Below the pieces are notes generated by a model. That model ran no database searches, was not told the DNA's origin, and saw only the letters and a program-made list of their open reading frames with translations. A program made the translations under genes and the position numbers. DNA of 64,000 nt from Isoetes taiwanensis (taxonomy: Eukaryota > Streptophyta > Lycopodiopsida > Isoetales > Isoetaceae): the NCBI GenBank assembly GCA_021234155.1, contig JAJEKV010000146.1, positions 188,001 through 252,000 on the forward strand, written 5' to 3'. Positions 43,233-56,100 of the stretch are shown here, piece after piece (within the stretch, counting starts at the first letter, position 1; each line of letters starts with the position of its first letter).

Positions 43233-44987
43233 TCAACTCTCCATCACAATATCATCTATATCCAGAACGCTCTCATCCACATCTGCGCTAGCTGCTCGTA
43301 AATAAACTTTAACTTTGTCCGAGTTGGAGCCAAATCTTCTCTGGATTTGATATCGAGTACATGTGAAGCAACAACAAAGTGAGGTAAGCCATGGCATTTC
43401 CTTATCGACTCCACATATGTGCACACCCTTATTAATGCTCGCAACTTCCATTTTAGTTATAACTTTAGGAAACTCCTTCATTTGAGAAACATCTAGTACC
43501 AAACGCTTCAAGCAATGATTCAACTTTCCAAAATCCTGTGGCAGACTTTCTAAGTATCCCCCTCCTGAAACCCTCAATGATGCTAAGTTAGGGAGCTTGC
43601 AAATGGTATTAGGCAAGGTTTTCAGCTTATCACAACCTATAATGTCGATTTTCTTAAGGTTGACCAAATCTCCAATAGAATCTGGGAGGCTTTCTAGTGT
43701 ATCACAACTCACAATTTGTAACATTGCAAGATTCTTAAGCTTTCCAATACCTCCAGGCAATCCACTTTTTCTATCAAACCGCCCTTGGATAGTGAGTGTG
43801 GTAAGGGTTTGAAGGTGATAAATGGAGTCTGGAACTTTGTCCAGGTCAATTTCCAATTCACGAAGGGAAGGTAAATAAGGCAAGACTCCCAGCCCTCTAA
43901 GCAGGCACCCTGGCAAGGACTTCAAGGCTGGACATAATGTTATTGATAAGTATGTAAGCTCTTCGAGTTGCTCAAAGCTATCATTCAGGCATTGAAGGCT
44001 CATGCAACCCATAAGGTTGAGAACCTTAAGGTGCTTTAACTGGCTAATGCTTTCGGGTAAGCTCGTGAGATCAATGCAGAATTTTGCAACCAAATTTTCT
44101 AAGAACCTCAAGCTACCTATGGAATCTGGTAAACTTTTTAGTGCTTTGCAACCTCCAACATGAATAGTCTTCAAGTGTGAAAGTAGCCTCAGAGTTTCTG
44201 GTAATTCTGGAAGGCGTTCACAACCAACTAATAGCAATTCTTCAAGTTGTAAATGCACTGCCTCAGGTCTACTATATCCAGAATTGTGGAGATCCATAGA
44301 TAGCTTTTGAATTGCATGAAAGAGAAGCTCATGAACTTTTTTGGCAATATCGTTTGCAACTTGCAAGCTGCATGTAACAAATAAAAATAATATAACACAA
44401 ATTAATAGCATAAATTGAATTACATGTGAACCTTACCCATTCTTACAATCTTGCTTTGAGAAGCCCATTCCTTCCCCAACTTGAAACATGGCACTTTTCC
44501 AGGCGTCCATTTCCTCAATATTGACTTTCCCCTCATGCTGCATGACTATATCAAAGAAGGGCTTTTCACGCCAACGAACCTCCCTAAATTCTACGCCATA
44601 GTAAATAGGCAAAAGTATGCTTCCACGTTTCCTTGCAATCAGAGGTAAAGCTCGCAGACATTGGATAGAATTTGCATAAGCAGTGGAAAATATTATAATA
44701 TCCGCTTTGGAGTATGTTATTGCCCTCTCAATTGCAGTTGGCACGTTATCAGAATCAAGACTTATAGGGCCAATGAAAGCTTTCATCTTAAGCTGTTCAA
44801 AAGATTTACAAAGATGAGATGCGAGATCGTCATCAGACCCATCTGAGCAGTGGCTAATATACACATCATATATCACCTCATTTTCAGCATCATTGTTTTG
44901 GTTAGAGGGCAGGGGCGGACTAGGCGCCCCCTCACTAGCTCCCCTATCAATATAATCAACAAAGAGAGTATTTGCTTCCAAATCCAT
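43233..44987 (-). CDS. TIR-LRR protein lacking NB-ARC, two exons
   Basis: Exons 44437-44987 and 43233-44367 join in phase (donor AATGG|GTAAGG, acceptor ATGCAG) to give 561 codons. Residues about 38-180 form a TIR domain: YDVYISHC, LASHLCKSFEQL, AFIGPISL, ADIIIFSTAYANS, ILLPIYYGVEFREVRW. From about 205 a series of leucine-rich repeats of the LPESISQLKHLKVLNLMGC type runs to about 500, ending in a tail with FTCTRYQIQRRFGSN. No P-loop, kinase-2 or GLPL motif lies between, so NB-ARC is absent. In plant TIR enzymes the catalytic Glu lies in a CLxEL motif; here it reads CLRAL. NADase activity is therefore doubtful. A role in immune signalling, perhaps as a receptor partner, is inference. Related fragments occur at 27-33 kb. 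Confidence 0.85.
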
Positions 44988-46330
44988 AGGCGATAAAAAA
45001 TCAATTCAATTCAAATCAATTGACAAAGGGAAGTGTTTTGTGTGTTTCTAACACTCTCCTTAAATGGTATACCTAGTCGGCATGTAGTAGTGCGATTTGG
45101 CGTCTAGCCAATTTATCCCGGAATCTTTACGTCATATTCTCATCCTATATTCGTTCTTTTAGAAAAACGATCTCGAGTTTTCGTGGAATTATCATCAGAA
45201 TTACATTAAGGTAATAACAAAACTAGGTTTTTATAAGGATGCGGAGCTCGCGGCAGATCTCTCACTCTGTTTTCTACAGATATAAACATCTCTGCGCTTC
45301 TGTACCTGGGTCGCTTTCTTCTATTTTTGGGATTCATCTGTTCCTCTTAAAAATTCCTCATTTGTTTCTTCATTTGTGTTTGACTAATCTATTTGAGATT
45401 ATTAGTAAGCATTTGTCTCTAAGTCTCTTGGATTCTTTTTATCTGATCCTTCCTTATTCTAGCAAAGTTAGGTGATTTAGACTTGCCTTGGAATCAATCT
45501 CCCCATTGCCTTAAGAAAACCCAACAAACGGTTTTGTTTTTCCTTTCTAAAAAATATTCGCACAACTCCATGGATGAGGCGTTGGCTAAGCGCAAATACT
45601 ACTGTTTTGCTTACAAGCCTCTGCAAATCCTTGATTATAAGCCATGAGCAGAAGTAGACTGCCATAACAATCTGCTTGTCCCCTATGCATGTAATATAAA
45701 TCTCTGAACCTGTGAAACTGCCTTTGAGACAAACAACCTACTGTGCGTAAACCAGATAGTCTGCAGAAGATTCTTGCACATTCTTCTTCCCTTCATCCTA
45801 TCATTGCTTGCACACTGATCATCTAGTATAATACTCTGATTAGTTGAATGCAAGTCCCTGTGTAGTGAGACTTCATAGCAGCAACATTGCACATTTCTCG
45901 GCAATTACATGGAGATACTCTACCACATAGAACATATTAGTGTCATACTCATTAAGCCATCATCAAAAGTACCATACTGAATCCACATTCTATCACCTAT
46001 CTGTCAGTTTTCCTTTTGCAAGCAGTTGAAATAATTTCAACGCTGTACAGTTTAAGCCAGATAATGGATAACCTTTTAAGCAAGATAATGGAGAATCTCT
46101 TCGCACTATGAACACATCTGTTTCTACTTTTTCATATGTTCCAGAATGCAAGAAAATGGAAAGAAAAATTATTGTGTTCTTCGTAAACCACCAGGGAGCC
46201 AAAATTCCTGGATTTTGCCTTGATTGTTTAAAACAGGTAATTTTGGGGTTGTAGGTTCCTGGCGGCGCCGCTTACAGCACCGCCACAAAGCACCGCCACA
46301 AGTAGATTAAAATTTTGTGTCAAATTGAAT
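44988..46330. other. Upstream flank of TIR-LRR gene
   Basis: No supported gene. It should contain the TIR-LRR promoter. A short GC-rich motif, GGCGGCGCCGCTTACAGCAC, lies near 46261. Confidence 0.4.
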
Positions 46331-46515
46331 GCCTCAATTAAACAACAGATTAAACAACAGATACTGATAAAAAAACAGATTAAACAACAGATTACAAAAT
46401 TAATCACTCAGATTAAACAACAGATTACAAAATCAATCACTGATACTGATCAAAATCCATCAAAATCCATCACTGATAGTGATCAAACAACAAAATCAAA
46501 GATCAAATTCAGATA
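46331..46515. repeat. Short tandem repeats (GATTAAACAACA)
   Basis: AGATTAAACAACAGATTA-type units repeat several times (46338-46430), followed by CAAAATCAATCACTGATA-type units to about 46500. Confidence 0.75.
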
Positions 46516-46563
46516 ACTGATCATTCAGACAGTTTGATTTTTCAGTATTTTGAAATCTTCTTA

Positions 46564-48820
46564 TTATTTGCTACTATTTGATTTCTCCATATAGCTCACT
46601 GCGCCACTTGAATCGGGTAGAACAAAGGTGCAGTTATTAAAGTTATTAAACGTTGCTCCCACAAAGGAATGACCATCTACAACAATCAAACAATCAGAGA
46701 AAAATCTAGAACTGAAAACTTAAAACTAAAATAGAAAAAACAATGTAAAAAACTTACCAACGTTCTTGACAGAGATATTTGGAGGAAAATATTTGTGGAG
46801 ATTCGGATTGGCCTTCACAAAATCATCGAACGCCCAATAATCCAAAAGATCCTTATCGTCTTCATCAGAAACTCCAACAGTAGAACTTGGATTAATCAAA
46901 CCAGTATTACTTGCTGCCATAACATCACTGCTCGCTGCCACAGCAATATCAGCTAATACAACAGCACTGCTATCATGTTTAACATTGTTTGCGACGTCCA
47001 ATCTGCTATCAAGTCTGACAGGTTCAACTGGGGGTGGTTTATCATCCTCAGAACCACCTGCAAATACTTGAAGTTCTTAATATAAAGAACATAGAGAAAA
47101 AAACTAAACAATGGAACAATAAAACCAGAACATACCTCGACCAGACAGAGCCTTCGATGAATGACTACCCAGCATATTATTTTTGCTTGCCTTGATTATT
47201 TTGACTAAGTACATTTGGATAAAGTCTGAGATTACCATCATCGTCATATGGTTTTGCGCTGATGCTCATAGCAGCGTTAACCTGAATGTCTTTGCTACGA
47301 TCATACCTGCCAGATAACTAAGTTAGCAAATGAAATAAATTCAATAAACAACAGAAAGAAATAAAATAGAAAACAAACTTACTTTTCATATGACTCAGTG
47401 TTCCATGACCCGTGATAAGTTTTCCTATTTCTAGGGGAACACCTGCCATAGACATGCGTGTGACAGAAGACACCCAGCCACTCTTGTTGCAGATATCAAC
47501 AGAAATAAATTGCCCCATAGCTTTTATCCATTTTGAAATATTATTCCGGCCAACACGGCCTCTTGAAAACCATGACTGTAAAAAAATAAAGAAATGAGGA
47601 AACAAAGAATACAAAAACAAACTAAAAAAAATACTTACATCCGGCCGATAATTTGCAATAGCCTGCAAGCCTTGGCGCAACATTCTCCTTTGGTGGCAGA
47701 TGACGAACAAGCTGTTTGTATGTCAAAACAAAATCATCTTCATAACTCCAGATTGCAGGTCGAAAGTGGCTTGGATCATACTTCGTCACTGAAGTTCCCC
47801 AAGTCTTGCTTATCCTCTCGTTATAAACCAGGTATTCATTCTTCCCATCAGACTCTAGAGATAAGTCTATATCTTTCACTTCATATAACTCACCAGCATC
47901 CTTGATCGCAAACCTAGAGCAAAGGTAAAAGTAGAGCCTCCTTTGTACACCTTTTGGTGTACTAATGCAATAATCTAGGTCAGGAAGAAGATCCTTCTTT
48001 GAATTATAAGGGATTGCAAGTGCCTTCTTGCGTGAAACTCCAACACCAGCCTTCCTAGATTGATCGGATGCAACAACAAATGCCAACCTAGCTCTAACAA
48101 ACAAAGGATCCCTCATGATATTAAATGCCTCTACTCTAATACCTGTCACTTATGAACAATCCTACCAATCGCTTTAAGAAGACAATTTAAACTGCAGGCA
48201 GGACATATACACTATGCATAAATTTCAATAGAAAATAAAATAAAACAAAAGCATAAATTAACAATCGTTTACCTGCCAGAAGGAAAGAGCGATCCGTCTT
48301 CCTTCCTCACTTGCAACAGGAACCTAACCACCATCTCATTCAGTTCTTGATGTGGTATTTCTTCGATTGGTATAGACGGGTGAACAGTAATCTTAGGATC
48401 ATCCTTCACAAAGGATCTCCATGCTTCAAACCTCCTAGCCCAATTGGTTTGCTTCTGTGACCTGTTTTTTCCACCCTTATCCACTTCCCCCAACATCTGC
48501 TCATCTAAGTTAGCGAACTCTTTCGACTTTCCTTTCCCTTCAACCGAGGGCTCAATAAACTCCTAATAAAACCAGGGCTCACTCTGCAAATCCTTCAACA
48601 AACTCTCCACTTCTGAAGCTTTGGTGCTCTGAATTAACTTCTCTGCAGCAACCGTCTCATCCTCAAGCATATTATTGTCCAGAATGTTCATCTCAGGCCC
48701 CAAATCCAAGGAAAAAGAAGGACTAATACTTACAGTAGCATAAGCAAGGGCTAGTCCAAAACAATAACAAATTAATAACCACCTGGCTTCCTTCATCGCC
48801 ATTAGCTCCTGTAATAACAT
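46564..48820 (-). pseudogene. Crypton-like tyrosine recombinase, full-span copy
   Basis: A near full-span relative of the split copy. Minus-strand exons, approximately: 48272-48820 (ends NEMVVRFLLQVRKEDGSLFP), 47647-48180 (RKKALAIPYNSKKDLLPDLD, YFYLCSRFAIKDAGELYEVK, SVTKYDPSHFRP, FVLTYKQLVRHLPPK), 47370-47580 (WFSRGRVGRNNISKWIK, SVTRMSMAGVPLEIGKLITG), 47140-47306 (YDRSKDIQVNAAMSI), about 46755-47069 and 46564-46676 (HSFVGATFNNFNNCTFV). Lesions: in-frame TAG at 48563-48565, and frameshifts near 48165, 47665, 47400 and 47170. The first catalytic Arg aligns with Lys (FAIK) and the second with Trp (NKSGW), while GH and the Tyr before DRSKD remain. It is therefore predicted inactive. Homology is strong in exon order and intron phase. 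Confidence 0.75.
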
Positions 48821-51800
48821 ATTAAATGTGTTAATCTACTGCATGCAGCTTACAAAACATACACGCATGCAGAAACATAGAAAAATTACCTTATAGAAAT
48901 GCACAGGGTTACTGTAGCTCCAAAAACTCCAATCTAGGAAACCTCTAGCTTAAAATTTAGATTCTTTTTTAAATGGTAAGGCGTTCCTTCCTGCCTGCGT
49001 TCCCCCTTCCGGCATCCTGATTGCCAGCATTTAATTCAGATTTCCCCTTCCGGCATCCTGGTTGCCAGCATTTAATTCAGATTTTGAAGTTGCCGGAGCC
49101 GACCCTATTCAATGACGACAAAATTCCTACAACCTTTCTTTCACTACGAAATTGAAATTTGGACCAGCTTTCTCTTCTCAGTTTGGCGCCTCTAGCTCTT
49201 GCGTTGGGTCGGATCCTCACTGGAGCTGTGGAGCTCTTCAGCTGGGCAGCATCGTCATAGGTTAGCATGGAAACAAAGCACGACAGCAAGAATCCAAAAC
49301 TTTTCTTACCAAAATTAATTGCAATGCTGTTATATTTCAGGATACAAGATTCGAGCTTCTGGAAAACAAATCTTTGGCTCTTCTGGAAAACAAATCTCTC
49401 AAGGTAGAAAGTACAGAAGCTGACCATTGCTGTCTTCAAGATCTGATTAAGTTTTATTCTTCAGATCATTAGGCTCATACCTTTTACTCACGAAGTAACG
49501 CAGGCTGTGCACTGGCGAGTTTTTGCCAGGTATGTTGCACTACTCCTTTTTGTTTGTGTTAAACCATGTACCGTCTTGCCGACTTCTATTTTCCTCTCGC
49601 TTACATTTGCAGAAGTTTGAGGTTTTTATTTGCTGGGAAAAGATGTCGGATCATTCATTTGAAGTAGAGCAATTGAAGCACGTGAGTATGTAGTAGGCTT
49701 AGACCCTTGGATTCTTTCTGATCTTTTGCTTTTCCTTGCTTGATATCTGTATATCCATTTTAAAAAAGAAGATGTAAAGCTGAAATCGAAGAGAGTTTTC
49801 AGTAAGAGTTTGCTGGATATCTGTATATCCATTTTAAAAAAGAAGATGTAAAGCTGAAATCGAAGAGAGTTTTCAGTAAGAGTTTTACCACCTCTATAAA
49901 AGATTCAGAAAGTAATGACTACAGCAAGCAATCGTACCTGAAATGTATGCAATCGAACTCCATGTTGTTGTATACTAACAGCCACAATTATTACAAATTG
50001 TCCAGCCACTTAAGCACAATTTCCAATACCTGTGCAAATAAGTCAAACTCATTGTGTGATAAACCCTGCTATCAGACTTAATGCAGTCCTTGCTATTAAG
50101 TGCTCATCTTGAAGTGAGAGAGGACAGACACAATCAAGGTGAAAGGTTAAATCAAAGTGAGAGGACAGACACAGTCAATTGCGGAAGCTGAAAAGGTTAA
50201 ACCAAGGCAAAACATTCGTGAAATTTCTGGCGTGCATGATACAAATAAAGAAACTAGAGCAGAAGGCTACGTTAGATTTATAAAGAACAAAGCCAGAGTA
50301 AGTAGCATACCAAAAACAGCTAAAGGTTTTGATGTGGAATAGAAGCCAATGGTGTCTTTTCAGTCCCTGTTTTACATCCTAAACCTTTGCTTAAATCTGT
50401 GAAGCCCTGGGCATTAGGCATCTTATATGCTCCTCAAATACCATTGTTTCTTATTCTTAGGCAAGAAACAAATGATCTTGATAGAGTCATCATGCAGCAT
50501 CAGTGTGCTGTGGCCGGCGGGGAGTATTAAGGCATTGCCTCCCCAGACGAAGAGTTCCCTTCAAGTCTTCTATACAACTCAGAACGGGAGTTACTCTGTG
50601 AAAGAATTGTCCAGTGCTTGGTGGGAAAATGTAAGACAACCTACAGAATTCGTTTAGTTTCAGCATTTTTAAAAGTATGATAAAAGATCTGTTGGTTTAG
50701 AAAATAATTAAATGGTTTATGTTGTGCAGCTTGGGGAATTGTAATGGCAGTATTAAGTTTGCCTGCTATCCGAAGGCAAAAAATCTGCATCAGGTCAGTA
50801 GTGTTTCCCTTTGCTTTGGTTTATGCTACTTCGTTTTCCTAGAGGTTTTGGTAGGTTTTTTTTTATAGAGCTATCCGGATGCATGGTATTCATTAGTTCA
50901 GACAGTCCATGGTGTTTTTTTTCCAAATAACCATTTTCTATTCCATGTTTGACAGCTCCGAAGCACTTGGAGTGCTACAACCTGAGGCTGCAAATTTCCT
51001 GGATTGATCCTCTTGCTCTTAACCTACCACCGCCATTGCCTAGGGCATGCATATAGCAGTACGCCAGCAGCTAGGAGAGCTTGTCTCGTCTCCCTTTGAT
51101 GAATATTCTTTGATCAAATTAGACATGCTTTTGCTCCCTATTTTCATAGAATAGTGTGGACGTGGACAAAGACCAATCTCTTCAAATCAGGTGTGCTTCT
51201 GCTCCCTATTTTCATAGAACAGAGTTCTCTCTTAGGCCATTTGCTTATTTGTTATTAAAATCTTTTGCATTCAGTGCTATTTGAATCCAAAGATTTAGAG
51301 TGTTATTTTGATTTTATAATTTTAGAATGATCAAATTATGGGATGAACTTCTGTTACACTACCCTAAGCTGTGTTTTTCCTTTGTATAGATTGAAGACAT
51401 GGGCAGGAACTATCAAAATTCAGAAAAAGGTAAGGTAGGACATCTAGAATAAAATCTAAAGTGTTCTGCTGGCCAGAATCTGTTTAATTTCAGCATTTTT
51501 AAAAGTATGATAAAAGATCCTTGGTTTAGAAAATAATTAAATGGTTTATGTTGTGCGGCTTAGGGAATTGTGGATCATGTAGCAGGCTTTAAGATTGATA
51601 GTTTATTTTTACATTGGTGTTATACATGTTCTTACAAACCCTTCTTAAAAACTTTGGGTCGTATCAATTTAAATATTGATCGATCTCTCCGTGCTCTGTT
51701 TCTTCATCTTATAAATGAAGACAGGATTCTTAAATATGAATTTCTCAACAATAAGACTTCTAATCAAGATGGTTTGAAAACTCATTCCGCAAGAAGAAGA

Positions 51801-52231
51801 AGACAAGTGCTTCATTTAAAGCTTAGTTGGTGGCTGTGTAGGAAACATTACAACTACAAAAACACATGCCCTTGAAGGTGGCCACATATATAAATTGTGT
51901 ACATTTCATGGTATATTATGAGTCTCTAAGTTCAGCAATAAGTGGCATCAGTATTTCTTCCAGTTTAGAAATGAATTTTGCTATTACATATTTTTTGCAT
52001 TGCAGGACACTCTTGAATGAGAAGACAAATAGTAGGTCCAATGCCAGGCTGATATGTGGAAGATGCATATATTATTAATTTCTGTGTGGCTACACCCGCA
52101 CATCTCTTTTGTGCAACAGAGGCTGCTCTCTCATCAAATGTGATAAAAAGGTGAGTTGCTTCAATGTTTCATTGCCAACATTATTGTCCATACAATTGTG
52201 GGTATAGTAAATTATGTCATTTTGTTTATAT
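48821..52231. other. No confident gene; tandem duplications, possible exons
   Basis: GGCATCCTG-ATTGCCAGCAT is duplicated with a 41-bp period (49003-49083). A 74-bp unit starting GATATCTGTATATCC is duplicated at 49742 and 49816. The roughly 85-bp block CAGCATTTTTAAAAGTATGA...GGAATTG occurs at about 50660-50742 and 51490-51569. A segment ending GTGATAAAAAG|GTGAGTT at 52151 has a good donor site and may be an exon interrupted downstream by the large CACTA element. No domain is recognised. Confidence 0.4.
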
Positions 52232-52261
52232 CACAACAAGAAAAGGGTCATTTAGCGACGT
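52232..52261 (+). repeat. Left terminal inverted repeat
   Basis: Starts CACAACAAGAAAAGGG and ends CATTTAGCGACGT. It matches the right end in 27 of 30 positions. Confidence 0.9.
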
Positions 52262-52985
52262 CTATAGCGACGTCTGAACGACGTCTATGCGACGTCTGAC
52301 GGCGTCGCACAGACGTCTCACAGACGTCGTTGCAGACACGTCGCATGCGACGTGCGTCGCATGCGACGTCGGCAGGCGTCGCTCAGACGTCGCGCAGACG
52401 TGACTCAGACATGACTCAGACGTCGCTCAGACGTCGCGCAGACGTGACTCAGACGTCACTCAGACGTCGCTCAGAAGAGAAGAATGGAGAAATAAGAGAA
52501 TGAAATGGAAGAAGATAGAAGAATGGAAGAATGGAAGAGTGAAATAAGGGAAGAATCGAAGAAAGAAATGAGGAAAGAAGGAAAAAGAAGAAGAATGCAG
52601 AAACAAGAAGAAGAAAAAGAAGGAAAGAGATAGAAAAAAAAAATTTGAAATCTACACTAAATCATTCAATCCAAAAAACCATTCAATCCAAAAAGCATGA
52701 TCTACTAACCTTAAAAAGAGTGCTTGCAAGTCGTTCAAGGTCGTAGCGCCGAAGATCGCCCAAAATAGTCGATAGAAGGAAGCCTAGGAATGGTCCCGGA
52801 AAAGACGGCCCGCGGGACTGTAAAAAGCACACGGCGTCGCATGCGACATCGCGACGTCAAGATGCGACGTAATTTTGAAATCGTATATACGATTTCAAAA
52901 ATCGTATATACGATTTCAAAATCGTATATACGGTTTAACGTCGCATGCGACGTGTCCGCGACGTATTTTGTTATAGCGACGTCTA
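52250..52985. repeat. Left subterminal repeats
   Basis: A dense run of GACGTC, TAGCGACGTCT and GTCGCATGCGACGT motifs spans 52250-52480 and again 52828-52985. A purine-rich GAAGAAGAAT stretch lies between (52480-52640). A triple CGTATATACGATTTCAAAA motif lies at 52883-52940. Confidence 0.8.
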
Positions 52986-53168
52986 ACACTTTTTAATTTT
53001 TTTGGTGCCTTTTTTTCATCTGATGGTCATGAAAGTTTGTCCTTATGCTAATTTGGACATTCCCGAGCCATATATGCAGTCAAAATCACATTCCGGATTT
53101 AACCAATCTTCTATTGCTACTACTTACGAATGTTTGAGCCTGGGGTGGCATGTTTGAGCCTGGGGTGG

Positions 53169-56100
53169 CGGTTTGATAAGTTCTCCCGGACGGATGTTGG
53201 ATTTTTTTGGCCCTTATCGAACGAGGCCCCTTGAACGAAGGATTCAACGGTCGGATAGGGGAACCGAGATCCGGGAGTGTGGTCTTTAGCGTCACGGCCC
53301 CGTGGGGCTGCCGAGGAAAGGTTTGCCTCGGGGAAACTTTTGGGGCTCGCCTCCGGGGTCCGGACTCTCCCCTCTAATGAGGTGGCCTTGCAAGGTCCTG
53401 GCCTTGTTTGACTTGGGCAAGTGTGCGGCTCGGCTGCCAACAACAGTGCCCCGGACCGTTCTAATGCAAACACTTTGATCTAAACCTTGTCCGGAAATTT
53501 TGAAAACTGGCTTGTATGTTGGCGATGACTTAGGAAGCTGTGACACAAAAATCAGAATTTAATTCCGTACTATGCATTAATTACGAATTTATGAATGTCT
53601 TGCTCTTGCAAAAGGCGCCCTTTACTTCTAAGCGCCACAACGGGAGGAGTACAGATCCAAACTCCATTCCGTCGGTTCCCCTTGCTTCAGCGTTCTCAAT
53701 CTGCATCTTATCGGCCAAGTCCCAAAGCGCAAAGGACCAAAACTTCGGCACCCAAAGCGCCAAACCCCGCTAGAACCACGGCAACTCATAGGGTTTACGT
53801 TTGAGGCTCTATCCTTGTCGGATTCGACTAGGACCTTGCGCCGTGTCTTGGCGTAGGGGGTGTTGACGCTTTGAGCCACGGACCCTAAAACCATCTCGAA
53901 GCGGCTTGCCCCAAAAGTCCTCTCCGAAGGCCCCGGCGACGGACGGGCAACTTCCCTCTCCGAAATCGTGATTCGCTCTCGCCAATGGACTCCGGAACGT
54001 CGACATTGCCCCCGGGACCAAGTTTCATGGCCAAAAGACCACCCCTTCTCGAGGTAGCGTCAAACTATCTCATGTCCAACACACTCAGTAGTCAATTGGC
54101 CTACGAGGTGGTCATCCGAATAATCGCAACGTAGGGCGAAGTGTTTCTTTCTTTTTGCAAAACTGACCGTGCAACTTGGTCTCTAGGGTAATTCGGCCTC
54201 CGGACGATGTGGTAAGTCGAATCGCCATTCGACCCTCCGCATGTGTTGAACGACAAAACACTTTGGTTTCTACACGGCCGACCGCAGGGGCCAGCGGTTT
54301 GATAAGTTCTCTCCGGACGGATGTTGGATTTTTGGACCTTATCGAGATAGGGCCCTTGAACGAAAGGATTCAATGGTCGGATAGGGGAACCGGAGATCAG
54401 GGAGTGTGGTCTTTAGCGTCACGGCCCCCGGGGCTGCCAGAAAGGTCGCCTCGGGGAAACTTTGGGGGCTCGCCTCACGGGGGTCCGGACTCTCCCCTCT
54501 AATGAGGTGGCCTTGCAAGGTCCTGGCCTTATTTGACTTGGGCAAGTGTGCCAGCTCGGCTGCCCAACAACAGGCTGCTTGGACCGTTCTAATGCAAACA
54601 CTTTGATCTAAACCTTGTCCGAAAATTTTGAAAACTGGCCTGTATGTTGGCGATGACTTAGGAAGCCTGCTGACAAAAAATCAGAATTTAATTCCGTACT
54701 ATGCATTAATTACGAATTTATGAATGTCTTGCTACTGCAAAAGCTGCCCTTTACTTCTAACTGCCACAACGGGAGGAGTACAGATCCAAACTCCATTCCG
54801 TCAGTTCCCCTTGCTTCGCGTTCTCAACTGCATCTTGTCGGCCAAGTCCCAAGTGCAAAGGACCAAAACTCGGCACCCAAAATGCAAACCCTGCTAGAAC
54901 CTGGCAACTCGTAGGGTTTACGTTTTGGAGGCTCTATCCTTGTCAGATTCGACTAGGACCTTGGCGCCGTGTCTTGACGTGGGGGGTGTTGGCCTTGAGC
55001 ACGGACCCTAAAAACCATCCGGAAGCAGCTTGCCCCAAAAGTCCTCTCCCGAAGGCCCTGGCGACGGACGGGCAACTTCCCCTCTCCGGAATCGTGATTC
55101 GGCTCTGCCAATGGACTCGGAACGTCGACATTGCCCTGGGGACCAAGTTTCATGGCCAAAAGACCACCCCTTCTCGAGGTAGCGTCAAACTATCTCATGT
55201 CCGGAGCACACTCGTAGTCAATTGGCCTAGGAGGTGGCTGCCGAATCTTCGCAACGTAGGGCTTAAGTGTTTCTTTCTTTTGCAAAACTGGAGGTGCAAC
55301 TTGGTCTCTACGGTAATTCGGCCTCCCGGACGATGTGGTAAGTCGAATCGCCATTAGGAGCCTCATAATGTCCGAACGACAAAACACTTTGGTTTCTACA
55401 CTGGCCGACCGCAGGGGCCTTGGCGGGTTTGATAAGTTCTCGCGGACGGATGTTGGATTTTTTTGGACCTTATCGAGGCAGGGGCCCTTGAGCGAAGGAT
55501 TCAGCGGCCGGATAGGGGAACAGAGATCAGGGAGTGTGGTCTTTAGCGTCACGGCCCCGTGGGCTACCGGGGAAAGGCTGCCTCGGGAAACTTTTTGGGG
55601 CTCGCCTCCTGGGGTCCGGACTCTCCCCTCTAATGAGGTGGCCTTGCAAGGTCCTGGCCTTATTTGACTTGGGCAAGTGTGCCAGCTCGGCTGCCCAACA
55701 ACAGGCTGCCCGGACCGTTCTAATGCAAACACTTTGATCTAAACCTTGTCCGAAAATTTTGAAAACTGGCCTGTATGTTGGCGATGACTTAGGAAGCCTG
55801 CTGACAAAAAATCAGAATTTAATTCCGTACTATGCATTAATTACGAATTTATGAATGTCTTGCTCCGCAAAAGCGCCCTTTACTTCTAAGCGCCACAACG
55901 GGAGGAGTACAGATCCAAACTCCATTTCCGGTTCCCCTTGCCGCGTTCTCAGCTGCATCTTATCGGCCAAGTCCCAAGCGCAAAGGACCAAAACTTCGGC
56001 ACCCAAAACGCAAACCCCGCTAGAACACGGCAACTCATAGGGTTTACGTTTGGGAGGCTCTATCCTTGTCGGATTCGACTAGGACCTTTGGCGCGTGTCT

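Noticed and set aside
45239-46202. Several 60-78 codon frames upstream of the TIR-LRR gene
   Set aside because: AT-rich chance frames on both strands without domains, splice sites or family resemblance.
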